A DNA stretch of 62,872 bases. Source: Flavobacteriales bacterium. GTDB taxonomy: Bacteria; Bacteroidota; Bacteroidia; Flavobacteriales_G; Salibacteraceae. Every line of letters starts with the position of its first letter. The first letter of the stretch is position 1. Under the pieces are notes generated by a model that worked only from the letters and a program-made list of their open reading frames with translations, searched no databases and was not told where the DNA came from. The DNA is taken from positions 1 to 62,872 of the forward strand of contig JAGQYO010000002.1 in assembly GCA_020435995.1 (NCBI GenBank), written 5' to 3'. A program made the translations under genes and the position numbers. Of this stretch, positions 1 through 7,994 are shown one piece after another.

Positions 1-140
1 TCTTCATTCTTGGCCAAAAACGAAGCCTTTCTGTCCCAATGTTTTTTAAAAGAGTCTGTTAGCGAATCATAAGCTTCTAACTGTGGTACTGTTTCTATAT
101 CGAGAAACAGCACATCCTCGAGGTTAAGTTTTTCTAGCAT
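1..140 (-). CDS. Predicted 3'-5' exonuclease (PolB exonuclease-like), N-terminal fragment
   Basis: Only the first 46 codons lie in the window; the gene runs off the left edge. The ATG is at 140-138 and the start reads MLEKLNLEDVLFLDIETVP. The FLDIETVP segment is the DxE exonuclease motif I of the RNase H-like fold, as in the Bacteroidota family related to the proofreading exonuclease domain of DNA polymerase B (PF10108 type). It starts 34 bases after the GNAT-nitrilase gene on the same strand and may be co-transcribed with it. The family is inferred from one motif and the start context; the other catalytic motifs are outside the window. Confidence 0.6.
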   Translation of the reverse strand, partial: MLEKLNLEDVLFLDIETVPQLEAYDSLTDSFKKHWDRKASFLAKNE

Positions 141-174
141 GGCATAAAAATATTAAATAATGGGTTAGCTCTAG

Positions 175-1695
175 TTATTTTCTAACCACATCATAAATAT
201 CTAACCTTCTATCTTTTAAGTTTCGCACACTTCCAAATTGATGTAAGTGTCTCAAGAGGTCGATATCTACGTCGCAAATCAAAATCATTTCATTGTTTGG
301 GGTTGCTTCGGCTTTAATGCCATTTGCAGGAAAAGCAAAATCGCAGGGGGTAAATACCATCGACTGGGCGTACTGAATATCCATGTTGTGTACCTTGGGG
401 AGGTTACCTACACTACCTGCTATGGCCACATAACACTCGTTTTCAATGGCACGCGCTTGAGCGCAATTTCGCACTCTAGAATATCCATTTTGGGTATCGG
501 TAAGGAAGGGAACAAAAAGAATGTCCATGCCGTCATTGGCCAACAAACGGCTCAATTCGGGGAATTCTACATCATAGCAAATAAGGATACCAATTTTACC
601 GCAATCGGTATCAAATACTTTTATTTCTGAACCTCCTTGAAGTCCCCAAACACGCTCTTCATCAGGCGTTACATGAAGTTTTGTAAAGCTCTCCACCGTG
701 CCATCTCTTTTACACAAATAGCCTACATTACGGAGTACATTATCCTTCATTTCGGGCATACTACCCGATATAATGTTGATGTTATAAGAAATAGCGAGTT
801 CCGAAAACTTAGCTACAATGGCATCGGTGTGTTTTGATAATTCGCGGATGGCATCTGCCTCCGAAAGGTGGTTGTTGTCGGCCATTAAAGGTGCGTTGAA
901 AAACTCGGGAAACAAAGCGAAATCAGAACGATAGCCAGATACAGCATCAATAAAAAATTCCGCCTGTTGCAGCAAATCATCAAGGCCATTGTAAGGTCGC
1001 ATTTGCCACTGAATTAAGCCCAATCTCACCACTTTTTTAACGGTTTTGGAAAGGACGGTGGGTTTTTCATAATAGATGTTGTCCCACTCCATGAGTACGG
1101 CAAACTCACCTGAAGCCGCATCGCCCTCTAGGTACCCTCTAAGAATTTTGCTTGGGTGAAAGTCATTCGAAATCTGAAAATTGAGTACAGGATCGTGAAT
1201 TTCTCTTTTGCGCACTTTATCAATATACTCTTTTGGTGAAAGTTTGTCAGCGTATTTATGGAAATTTGGCATCCTTCCACCGAAAGCCACTCCTCGCAAA
1301 TTCAGCTTTTCACAGAGGTCTTTTCTATAATCGTACAAACGACGCCCAAGGCGCAATCCCCTGAAATCCGGTTTGATAAATACGTCGATACCATATAAAA
1401 CGTCGCCGTTTTCATTATGAGTATTAAAGGTATAATCTCCTGTAATTTCTACATAGGTGTGCTTGTCGTCAAATTCATCGTAATCAAGAATCAACGAAAG
1501 CGCGCATCCTGCTATTTGGTTATTTACTTTAATCACCACTTGCCCTTCAGGAAACTTGTTGATCAACGATTGAATGTGGTGTTCTTTCCAGTAAGAATCT
1601 GGAAAATTGGTGTAAGATGCTATCATGGCATCCTTAAGCTCTTTGTAGTCTGTAATGCTGAGAAGACTCAGTTCTATGTTTTCAATTTCTTGCAT
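175..1695 (-). CDS. GNAT acetyltransferase - carbon-nitrogen hydrolase (nitrilase) fusion
   Basis: A 506-residue two-domain protein. Residues 1 to about 210 look like a GNAT N-acetyltransferase: the acetyl-CoA loop is visible as RGLRLGRRL at 112-120. Residues about 222-500 form a nitrilase-superfamily hydrolase with all three catalytic residues: Glu264 in FPEFF, Lys339 in TKLH and Cys373 in LICYDVEFPE. This fusion is a known Bacteroidota architecture, but its substrate is not established, so amide hydrolysis coupled to acyl transfer is only a possibility. A TAgtTTTG -7 box lies at 1726-1719, 24 bases before the ATG, without a clear -33 element. The domain call is secure; the substrate is unknown. 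Confidence 0.9.
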   Translation of the reverse strand: MQEIENIELSLLSITDYKELKDAMIASYTNFPDSYWKEHHIQSLINKFPEGQVVIKVNNQIAGCALSLILDYDEFDDKHTYVEITGDYTFNTHNENGDVLYGIDVFIKPDFRGLRLGRRLYDYRKDLCEKLNLRGVAFGGRMPNFHKYADKLSPKEYIDKVRKREIHDPVLNFQISNDFHPSKILRGYLEGDAASGEFAVLMEWDNIYYEKPTVLSKTVKKVVRLGLIQWQMRPYNGLDDLLQQAEFFIDAVSGYRSDFALFPEFFNAPLMADNNHLSEADAIRELSKHTDAIVAKFSELAISYNINIISGSMPEMKDNVLRNVGYLCKRDGTVESFTKLHVTPDEERVWGLQGGSEIKVFDTDCGKIGILICYDVEFPELSRLLANDGMDILFVPFLTDTQNGYSRVRNCAQARAIENECYVAIAGSVGNLPKVHNMDIQYAQSMVFTPCDFAFPANGIKAEATPNNEMILICDVDIDLLRHLHQFGSVRNLKDRRLDIYDVVRK

Positions 1696-1718
1696 GTAAG
1701 TGCGGAATATTTAGCGTG

Positions 1719-1726
1719 CAAAACTA
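1719..1726 (-). promoter_or_regulatory. Putative -7 box of the GNAT-nitrilase gene
   Basis: On the minus strand the site reads TAgtTTTG, matching the Bacteroidota -7 consensus TAnnTTTG. It ends 24 bases upstream of the ATG at 1695. No TTG was found 19 bases further upstream, so this is a half match only. Confidence 0.35.
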
Positions 1727-1765
1727 AGAGAATGAACATTGTACCATAATAATTGGAGAACGGTC

Positions 1766-3751
1766 CTATTTAAATATTTGGAAAGCAATAAATGCTAATA
1801 AATAGGCAGAAAAACTTGCAACTGCGAACTGAATTATAGGCCACTTCCACCCACCAGTTTCTTTTCTCATGACTGCTACGGTGCTTAAACACTGCATAGC
1901 CAACGCATAAAATATAAGGAGTGAGAGAATGACGGCCATGCTGTATTTCACGCTACCATCGGGGTTAGTATCACTTCTCATTTTTTGCACTATGGTGCTA
2001 GTGTCATCTCCCGCATCTTCTAACGCGTAGATAGTGCTCATGGTACCTACAAAAACTTCCCTCGCAGCAAATGAAGTGATGAGCGAAATTCCAATTTTCC
2101 AATCGTAGCCCAAAGGTTGTATTGCAGGCTCTATAAATATTCCCAACTGACCTATGAGGCTGTTTTCGAGTTTGAGCTGGGCCACCTCATTTGTAGAAAG
2201 TGTTGAAATCAATTCTGGGTCATTATTTTGAATCTGTTGAAAGGTTTGGTTAAATCCGATATTGGCCATGAGGTAAAGTACCAATGAAACCACTAAGATT
2301 ACTTTACCTGCCTGAAATACAAATGATTGACTCTTCTCATAAATAGTTAACCCAACGTTTTTCAAGCTTGGTATTTTGTAATTAGGAAGCTCCATAAGAA
2401 GCATGGATCGTCCTCCTCCCTTCATTACTTTATGAGAAATTAGTGCAATAAAAAAGGACATAAAGGCTCCAAAAAAATAGAGTCCAAACAAGATGAGTCC
2501 CTGCAGGTTGAAGGTGCCCCAAGTGGCTTCAGAAGACACCATGAGGGCTATGAGTGTGGTGTATACGGGTATTCGCGCAGAGCAGGTCATAAATGGGATA
2601 ACCAACATGGTTATGAGTTTTTCGCGCGGGTGTTTAATGGTTCGCGTAGCCATTATAGCGGGAATAGCGCAGGCATATCCCGATATTAAAGGAACCACAC
2701 TTCGACCTGATAAGCCAAATGGTTTTACAAGGCGATCCATGAGGTAAACCACACGCGTCATATAGCCCGATTCTTCGAATAAGGCGATAAATAGAAATAA
2801 AAATGCAATTTGTGGAACAAACACTACCACACCTGCCAAGCCCGGAATAATTCCATCTGTAATGGCATTGGTTATAAAATTGGAAGGTAAAGTAGATTGT
2901 AAAAATTCAGAAAGGGCGCCAAATCCAAATTCAATTATGTCCATCGGATAAGCCGACCACGAAAAAATGGCTTGGAAAATAACCAAAAGGGCCACTCCAA
3001 AAATAAAATACCCCCAAATTGGATGCATTAGTATGGCATCTAACTTCGAAGACTTTTGATTAGAATTTTCACTGGTATTCGCGATGTCGTTTTTTTGATC
3101 CTTGAGCGAAAAGGATGAGTCAATATTTTCTAAACGCTCTCTAAGGTCTTGGGTTATTCTTAAGGCCGAATCCTTGCTAATTTCGCGATTTGCTAATGTA
3201 ATCCAATCGTTATAATCATTGGTTTCCACCGAATAATTAATTGTAGTTACCCTTGATTCAAACTGTTTTTCTATTTGTATTTTAAGGTTGTTTAACCCCG
3301 CGCCAGTGCTAGCATTTACGGCAACAAACGTCGTTTTAAATTTCTCTTCTAGAGCTTTAATCCAGTTCGCCACCTCAGATGGAGTGCTTTTTTTACGGCA
3401 GTTTAGCACACCAATCACAGGCAATCCCAAATCAACTATTTGAGACAGAAGCAAAAGGTTTTTATGTGGTGTGTTGATATCTACCATACAAATGGCCAAT
3501 GGTTTTTCACTCGATTTTCGATAATCTAAGATGGCATTTACGGCAATCTTTTCATCTTCACTTCCCGCGTATAGACTGTATATACCCGGCAAGTCAAAAA
3601 TTTGAAAAAGTTGTTTTTTGTATGTGAATGAACCAACCCTTTTGTCTACTGTAATACCAGGATAATTTCCTACCCGCTGGTTAAGGCCAGTTAATTGATT
3701 AAACAGTGAAGTTTTTCCACTATTTGGATTTCCTGTTAGAATAATTTCCAT
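1766..3751 (-). CDS. feoB: Ferrous iron transport protein B
   Basis: A 661-residue inner-membrane Fe2+ transporter with an N-terminal GTPase domain. G1 is GNPNSGKT at 7-14 and G3 is DLPG near 54. The expected G5-like segment NASTG is present. The membrane domain follows from about residue 240, with two Gate-type repeats (for example the SGYACAIPAIMATR and TSFAAREVFVGTM segments). The G4 position reads NCRK instead of the usual NxxD, so the Asp that reads the guanine base is missing. The start codon overlaps the feoA stop codon by one base (TAATG), indicating translational coupling. Length is typical of FeoB proteins with a short cytoplasmic linker. Confidence 0.95.
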   Translation of the reverse strand: MEIILTGNPNSGKTSLFNQLTGLNQRVGNYPGITVDKRVGSFTYKKQLFQIFDLPGIYSLYAGSEDEKIAVNAILDYRKSSEKPLAICMVDINTPHKNLLLLSQIVDLGLPVIGVLNCRKKSTPSEVANWIKALEEKFKTTFVAVNASTGAGLNNLKIQIEKQFESRVTTINYSVETNDYNDWITLANREISKDSALRITQDLRERLENIDSSFSLKDQKNDIANTSENSNQKSSKLDAILMHPIWGYFIFGVALLVIFQAIFSWSAYPMDIIEFGFGALSEFLQSTLPSNFITNAITDGIIPGLAGVVVFVPQIAFLFLFIALFEESGYMTRVVYLMDRLVKPFGLSGRSVVPLISGYACAIPAIMATRTIKHPREKLITMLVIPFMTCSARIPVYTTLIALMVSSEATWGTFNLQGLILFGLYFFGAFMSFFIALISHKVMKGGGRSMLLMELPNYKIPSLKNVGLTIYEKSQSFVFQAGKVILVVSLVLYLMANIGFNQTFQQIQNNDPELISTLSTNEVAQLKLENSLIGQLGIFIEPAIQPLGYDWKIGISLITSFAAREVFVGTMSTIYALEDAGDDTSTIVQKMRSDTNPDGSVKYSMAVILSLLIFYALAMQCLSTVAVMRKETGGWKWPIIQFAVASFSAYLLAFIAFQIFK

Positions 3752-3975
3752 TAAAGTGCGGGTATTACTTCAATAAGCCGGGCGTCTTCCCTACGTATAA
3801 TGATTTGGGCTTTGTCGTTTTTTAATGTCAAAGGCCCCCTAAAAGGTGCGCGACGCAGAACCTCCAGAGTCGAGTGTACGGAAAAACTCAATTCCAAAAG
3901 TTTGATTTCTAGGGTAGCATCATGTATAGCTGTAATCCTAAAACCTTGAAGTATGGGCGCCTCAGATAAATTCAT
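3751..3975 (-). CDS. feoA: Ferrous iron transport protein A
   Basis: A small SH3-like FeoA protein of 74 residues that accompanies FeoB. I chose the ATG at 3975 because the product then begins MNLSEAPILQGFRI, matching the usual FeoA start (LSEL...G..ARI). A GTG nine codons upstream (4002) is also in frame. The C-terminal half, with the LRRAPFRGPLTL and IIIRREDARLIEV segments, matches the FeoA pattern. It overlaps feoB by one base. A 6-bp dyad at 4013-4030, just upstream, resembles a dyad in front of the SUF operon and may be an operator. Confidence 0.9.
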   Translation of the reverse strand: MNLSEAPILQGFRITAIHDATLEIKLLELSFSVHSTLEVLRRAPFRGPLTLKNDKAQIIIRREDARLIEVIPAL

Positions 3976-4012
3976 TTGCGGGCAAATGTGAGGAGAAAGC
4001 ACGGGAAGTGCA

Positions 4013-4030
4013 ATACCTAATCAGAGGTAT
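4013..4030 (-). promoter_or_regulatory. Candidate operator upstream of feoAB
   Basis: The sequence ATACCT-AATCAG-AGGTAT is a perfect 6-bp inverted repeat with a 6-base spacer, 38-55 bases upstream of the chosen feoA ATG. The core TACCTAATcagAGGTA is 13/16 identical to a dyad with the same spacing at 5251-5266, upstream of the SUF operon. The minus strand reads TAGGTATTGC across the site, similar to a -7 box, so a bound protein could block transcription. The regulator is unknown. Confidence 0.4.
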
Positions 4031-4181
4031 ATGATTGAAAAAGGGAATGACGGACTTTTAGAATGGAAAGATGTGAAATGAAAAGCTTGAATCAGAAATT
4101 TATTGCCAACCACGCTTTACAGCGAATATCCAATGAGGCTTACAGTCGGGCAGGCATCCAATATCCATCACCCACCACCCA

Positions 4182-5000
4182 TCAATCTTCAACTTGTCCA
4201 CCCCATTTTTTAAGATGTGAATGAATATGGTCAATGATCATTTGTTGCTCTTTTTTACCCGCTCCATCTATGGAAATGGGCTCACCAAACTCAAAGTAGA
4301 TCCTTAAATCTCGATGAATCACTCCAATGTCTTTTAAAAGTGTTCCGTTTTCCCAAAAATCAGTTTTGATAGCCAATGGAACCACTTTAACATTTGCGTT
4401 TTTTGCCAATTTAATGCCCAGTGTATTAAACTGCTTGGGGTTAAATTTCACCATGCGTTGGCTCTGGGGAAATATCACCACGGAAACATTGTTCTTTAAA
4501 CTTTCAGTACCGTCTAACATCACCTTCTTAAAATCAGAAATTGGGTCTTGGCGATCGACCGCTATGGGGCCACGGGCGCGCATTACTGGGCCGAATATAG
4601 GATGTGTGGTTAGGCTTTTTTTTACTACGAAAGTCACCTCTCGGCGCGAAGCTATTAAGCCTGGCAAAACCATGCTTTCGAGCATACTCATGTGATTACT
4701 CACAAATACAACGGGCTCCTTGCTGCTCTGAATATGGTCCAATCCTCGAATATCGAATTTTCCACCGCAACGTTCAATCAGTTCAAAAATATCCATTGAT
4801 CGGCTTGCCCAAGTATGGGTGTCAAACCTCCCATTGAGTGCTGTTTTTCGGCTTTTGAACAATTGAGAAATAAACATTATCCAGAAGTAGAGCGAGCCAC
4901 CAAAAAGAATTTTATCAAAAAATGCGCGCGGCGTATTCTCGGGGGTTACGTAGCTGTCAGTATCGATAAACCTTCCTCGCGATGTAGTACCTTCCTTCAT
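4182..5000 (-). CDS. PlsC-like lysophospholipid acyltransferase
   Basis: A 272-residue protein of the 1-acyl-sn-glycerol-3-phosphate acyltransferase superfamily, expected at the inner face of the membrane and transferring acyl groups to a lysophospholipid. The usual catalytic HX4D box appears as NHMSMLE (His103, Glu108), a His-X4-Glu variant. The substrate-binding box, usually FPEGTRS, reads IFPQSQR at 176-182. A hydrophobic stretch at about 31-47 could anchor it. It diverges from the SUF operon, with 358 bases between them, and is transcribed towards feoAB with a 179-base gap. The family call is good; the acyl acceptor is uncertain because both motifs are altered. Confidence 0.8.
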   Translation of the reverse strand: MKEGTTSRGRFIDTDSYVTPENTPRAFFDKILFGGSLYFWIMFISQLFKSRKTALNGRFDTHTWASRSMDIFELIERCGGKFDIRGLDHIQSSKEPVVFVSNHMSMLESMVLPGLIASRREVTFVVKKSLTTHPIFGPVMRARGPIAVDRQDPISDFKKVMLDGTESLKNNVSVVIFPQSQRMVKFNPKQFNTLGIKLAKNANVKVVPLAIKTDFWENGTLLKDIGVIHRDLRIYFEFGEPISIDGAGKKEQQMIIDHIHSHLKKWGGQVED

Positions 5001-5250
5001 TCTATTAAGATCTTCAAAAACTAAAATGTGTCATAATTGGGTGGTACAAAATGAAACAATTTTGCTGTTTCTATTATTTTCTTTTATAAAGTTCAAATAT
5101 CAGTATAAAGGAGTTCTTAAATGGGAATTACTTATCCTAGAAATGCGGAAATTTGAATGCTGTTCAAATTAAGGCTTTTTTGGAAATAGACACATCGAAT
5201 GGCTTACCTTAGCCGGCGCAAAAAAAGTAGGGCTGTTAAGGAAAATTCCC

Positions 5251-5266
5251 TACCTAATTCTAGGTA
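5251..5266 (+). promoter_or_regulatory. Candidate SUF operator, shared dyad with feoAB
   Basis: TACCTA-ATTC-TAGGTA is a perfect 6-bp inverted repeat. The two half-sites (TACCT, AGGTA) have the same 6-base separation as the dyad upstream of feoA, and 13 of 16 bases are identical. It lies 42 bases upstream of the SUF -7 box and 92 bases before the first SUF start codon, a normal place for an operator. It does not fit the classic DtxR or Fur consensus, so no regulator is named. Confidence 0.4.
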
Positions 5267-5287
5267 TTTAAATGATGCTAAAAGTTT

Positions 5288-5315
5288 TTATTTAGAAACA
5301 ATCTAAATAACTTTG
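5288..5315 (+). promoter_or_regulatory. SUF operon promoter -7 box overlapped by a 9-bp dyad
   Basis: TAacTTTG at 5308-5315 matches the Bacteroidota -7 element. The expected -33 TTG position (5286-5288) reads TTT, a weak match. A perfect inverted repeat TTATTTAGA-AACAA-TCTAAATAA spans 5288-5310, filling the spacer and entering the -7 box, so a dimeric protein bound here would compete with RNA polymerase. The promoter call rests on the -7 box and position; the operator function is inferred. Confidence 0.45.
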
Positions 5316-5358
5316 CAGGCATATAATCAAGAGGATTTGCACAATTGTTTTTAAGACT

Positions 5359-5685
5359 ATGATTAAAGTATCAGAAGAGGCTAAACAGGAAGTAACACGA
5401 TTAATGGCGGATTCCAAAATTCCTCAAAACGCAATAATTCGCGTAGGTGTAGAGGGCGGCGGCTGTTCGGGCCTCACTTACAAAATGGACTTTGCAGAAA
5501 GAGCGGAGGAAGACGACAAATTATTTGAGGATCAGGGAATTAAAATTGCCGTAGACAAAAAGAGTTTTCTTTATTTGGCTGGAACAGTATTGGAATATAG
5601 CGGTGGCCTTAATGGAAAAGGGTTCGCCTTTAAAAATCCAAATGCTTCGCGCACTTGTGGATGCGGTGAATCCTTCTCGATATAA
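5359..5685 (+). CDS. A-type Fe-S carrier (HesB/IscA/SufA family)
   Basis: First gene of the SUF operon; 108 residues. The three cluster-ligating cysteines of A-type carriers are present: Cys36 in GGGCSGLTY, and Cys100 and Cys102 in the C-terminal CGCG. The family passes Fe-S clusters from the SufBCD scaffold to client proteins in the cytoplasm. The gene ends 11 bases before the sufB ATG. The position at the head of sufB-C-D-S-E supports a SufA role, although sequence alone does not separate SufA from IscA or ErpA. Confidence 0.93.
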   Translation: MIKVSEEAKQEVTRLMADSKIPQNAIIRVGVEGGGCSGLTYKMDFAERAEEDDKLFEDQGIKIAVDKKSFLYLAGTVLEYSGGLNGKGFAFKNPNASRTCGCGESFSI

Positions 5686-5696
5686 ATTTCCAAAAA

Positions 5697-7154
5697 ATGG
5701 CAGATAAACTCGCACAACAAGACGTAGCTCTTGACAAACATATAAAGTCGGATTACAAATACGGTTTTACGACCAACATTGAATCTGATAATGCACCAAA
5801 AGGGCTCAATGCTGATATCATTCGGTTTATTTCAGCAAAGAAGAACGAGCCAGAATGGATGCTCGAATTCAGATTGAAAGCATTAGAGAAATTCTTCACG
5901 CTTGAAGAACCTAATTGGGCGCATGTGGATTATGAAAAACCCGACCTCCAAGACCTGATTTTTTATGCCGCCCCCAAACCAAAGAAAAAGCTCAACAGCC
6001 TCGATGAGGTTGACCCAGAATTGCTCGATACCTTTAAAAAATTGGGGATCTCCATAGAAGAGCAAAAGCGGCTTTCTGGAGTAGCAGTGGATATTGTGAT
6101 GGACTCGGTTTCAGTAGCTACCACTTTCAAAGAAACCCTCGCCGAAAAGGGAATTATATTTTGTTCTTTCTCGGAAGCAGTAAAAAACCACCCCAAATTG
6201 GTACAGAAATACATGGGTTCGGTGGTACCTGTAAATGACAATTACTACGCTACTCTTAACTCTGCGGTATTCACCGACGGATCGTTTTGTTATATCCCAA
6301 AGGGTGTTAGGTGCCCAATGGAGTTATCTACATATTTTAGAATAAATGAGGCGAATACGGGCCAGTTTGAAAGAACACTCATTATTGCGGATGAAGGGAG
6401 CTATGTGAGTTATCTCGAAGGTTGCACAGCACCCATGCGCGATGAAAATCAATTACACGCCGCAGTTGTAGAAATAATAGCGCATAAAGATGCTGAGGTG
6501 AAATATTCTACAGTACAAAACTGGTATCCGGGAAACAGTGATGGAATTGGTGGGGTTTTCAATTTTGTGACCAAGCGTGGTTTGTGCGAGGGAAGCCATT
6601 CTAAAATATCGTGGACACAGGTTGAGACCGGTTCGGCTGTCACTTGGAAATACCCAAGTTGTGTCCTCAAAGGAGACTATTCAGTAGGTGAGTTTTATAG
6701 CGTTGCGGTTACTAACAATTACCAGCAAGCTGATACCGGCACCAAGATGATACACATTGGCAAAAACACCAAATCGACCATTATATCTAAAGGAATATCG
6801 GCTGGCAAAAGCAGCAATTCCTACCGAGGATTGGTGAAGATTAATAAGAGCGCAACAAATGCTCGCAATTTCTCGCAATGTGATTCATTGTTGTTGGGGG
6901 ATACCTGCGGTGCGCATACTTTTCCCTATATCGAAACATCTAACAAAACGGCAAAAGTGGAACATGAAGCCACCACGTCAAAAATTGGAGAAGACCAAAT
7001 ATTTTATTGCAACCAAAGGGGAATTAATACGGAAAAAGCCATTGGCTTAATAGTTAACGGATATTGTAAAGATGTGCTCAATCAGCTTCCAATGGAGTTT
7101 GCGGTTGAGGCACAAAAACTATTGGATATATCGCTTGAGGGTAGCGTCGGGTAA
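5697..7154 (+). CDS. sufB: Fe-S cluster assembly scaffold SufB
   Basis: A 485-residue cytoplasmic scaffold subunit of the SufBCD complex, on which Fe-S clusters are built from sulfur delivered by SufS/SufE. The length and the conserved beta-helix core segments are typical ([14 protein letters not shown]-like block as [13 protein letters not shown], the SRGLVKI block as YRGLVKI, and [17 protein letters not shown] near the C-terminus). It follows the A-type carrier after 11 bases. The next gene downstream is not sufC: an unknown ORF and repeat sequence separate them by about 840 bases. Confidence 0.96.
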   Translation: MADKLAQQDVALDKHIKSDYKYGFTTNIESDNAPKGLNADIIRFISAKKNEPEWMLEFRLKALEKFFTLEEPNWAHVDYEKPDLQDLIFYAAPKPKKKLNSLDEVDPELLDTFKKLGISIEEQKRLSGVAVDIVMDSVSVATTFKETLAEKGIIFCSFSEAVKNHPKLVQKYMGSVVPVNDNYYATLNSAVFTDGSFCYIPKGVRCPMELSTYFRINEANTGQFERTLIIADEGSYVSYLEGCTAPMRDENQLHAAVVEIIAHKDAEVKYSTVQNWYPGNSDGIGGVFNFVTKRGLCEGSHSKISWTQVETGSAVTWKYPSCVLKGDYSVGEFYSVAVTNNYQQADTGTKMIHIGKNTKSTIISKGISAGKSSNSYRGLVKINKSATNARNFSQCDSLLLGDTCGAHTFPYIETSNKTAKVEHEATTSKIGEDQIFYCNQRGINTEKAIGLIVNGYCKDVLNQLPMEFAVEAQKLLDISLEGSVG

Positions 7155-7310
7155 AATCGCTTTGCTCGAATGAAGAATTTTAAGTTTTGAATGTTGAATT
7201 GTAAACAGAGTATTTGAAAATTGAGAAAGAGCAATGGAGTATAAATTTAGAATTAACGCTTTGCGAAACTCTGGGACTCCTTTGCGAAACTTCGCGTAAC
7301 AACATTGAAT
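7155..7310 (+). repeat. Intergenic repeat region between sufB and the unknown SUF ORF
   Basis: The gap contains an AT-rich stretch resembling decayed direct repeats (TTTTGAATGTTGAATTG at about 7183-7199). It is followed by a degenerate repeat in which GCTTTGCGAAAC (about 7258-7269) and CTTTGCGAAAC (about 7280-7290) alternate with short spacers. A related block occurs before sufC at 7932-7985, so the ORF between them is bracketed by direct repeats. Short GC-richer repeats of this kind are often seen between Bacteroidota genes; their function is unknown. Confidence 0.55.
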
Positions 7311-7838
7311 ATGGACATTAAAACAGGAACAAAAGTTGACCACGAAAGATACGGTGAAGGTATAGTTACGGCAGCTTCGCTATCTGGTTTTACGGTGATT
7401 TTCAAACGTGCTGGGGAGATGAATTTTTCTCGCTTGACAGATGCTTTTGAAATTCTTGAAGAAGGCGATGGTGCAGCTCCTACTGCCGACGGCAAAACTG
7501 TGAATGAGGTCGTTGGGCTTTTAAGAAATGTGCTTGAAGAATTTAACGGACTGTCAGAGGTTGTTGAATTGGGCGATAGATGGCAAGGTGGTACTATGGT
7601 GCTCAATCCAGCCAATCCAGATTTGCAACCAAAGGAAATTCCATTGGAGCAGTTTTTTCATAAAATCGTAATGGTGCGTGATAGGCTCCGAGTGCTTGAG
7701 CAAAACATAAACAGCCACGAAAAACTGACAGATGAAGACAAAGTGCATCTCCAACAGTATATCACTAGAAGTTACGGAAGCCTAACCACTTTCAATATTT
7801 TATTTAAAAACAAAGAAGATCAATTTACGAGTAAGTAA
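7311..7838 (+). CDS. Unknown protein inserted between sufB and sufC
   Basis: A 175-residue protein I do not recognise. ATG at 7311 was chosen over an in-frame TTG two codons upstream. Residues 1-50 ([19 protein letters not shown]...[12 protein letters not shown]) resemble the small beta-barrel seen at the C-terminus of UvrD/PcrA helicases (V.H..FG.G.V). This hints at a Tudor-like fold that contacts nucleic acid or RNA polymerase. The rest (60-175) is acidic and probably helical, without catalytic motifs. It is in operon orientation but bracketed by intergenic repeats on both sides, unlike the tight spacing of sufC-sufD. The function is open; a role in Fe-S assembly is suggested only by position. 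Confidence 0.75.
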   Translation: MDIKTGTKVDHERYGEGIVTAASLSGFTVIFKRAGEMNFSRLTDAFEILEEGDGAAPTADGKTVNEVVGLLRNVLEEFNGLSEVVELGDRWQGGTMVLNPANPDLQPKEIPLEQFFHKIVMVRDRLRVLEQNINSHEKLTDEDKVHLQQYITRSYGSLTTFNILFKNKEDQFTSK

Positions 7839-7931
7839 AAATTATAACGGAAAGAGACGCTAAGAGCCGCAATGATGCGCAAAGAAAATTCACATTTCAT
7901 TAATGATTGTTCAATCTAAGTTGAAAATGAA

Positions 7932-7985
7932 AACGCTCTGCGATCCGATAGCTATCGGATGCTTTGCGAAACGCTGCGGAATAAC
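7932..7985 (+). repeat. Degenerate repeat with 18-nt palindrome before sufC
   Basis: AACGCTCTGCGATCC is followed by the perfect palindrome ATCCGATAGCTATCGGAT (7943-7960), then GCTTTGCGAAACGCTGCGG and AATAACA. The GCTTTGCGAAAC core also occurs at about 7258-7269, before the preceding ORF. The palindrome could form a cruciform or an RNA hairpin in the leader of sufC. No gene lies here. Confidence 0.6.
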
Positions 7986-7994
7986 ATTTAAAAT

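Larger units (their letters stand above)
5001..5358. other. Divergent intergenic region between the acyltransferase gene and the SUF operon
   Basis: This 358-base gap has no credible gene. It holds a possible hairpin GTAGGG/CCCTAC (5227-5232 with 5248-5253), the 16-nt dyad at 5251-5266, a 23-nt dyad at 5288-5310 and a -7 box at 5308-5315. The part next to the acyltransferase gene shows no exact TAnnTTTG box on the minus strand. Confidence 0.6.

Noticed and set aside
4031-4181. Possible small gene or RNA between feoA and the acyltransferase gene
   Set aside because: No open frame of note and no convincing hairpin or promoter apart from the dyad already listed at 4013-4030.
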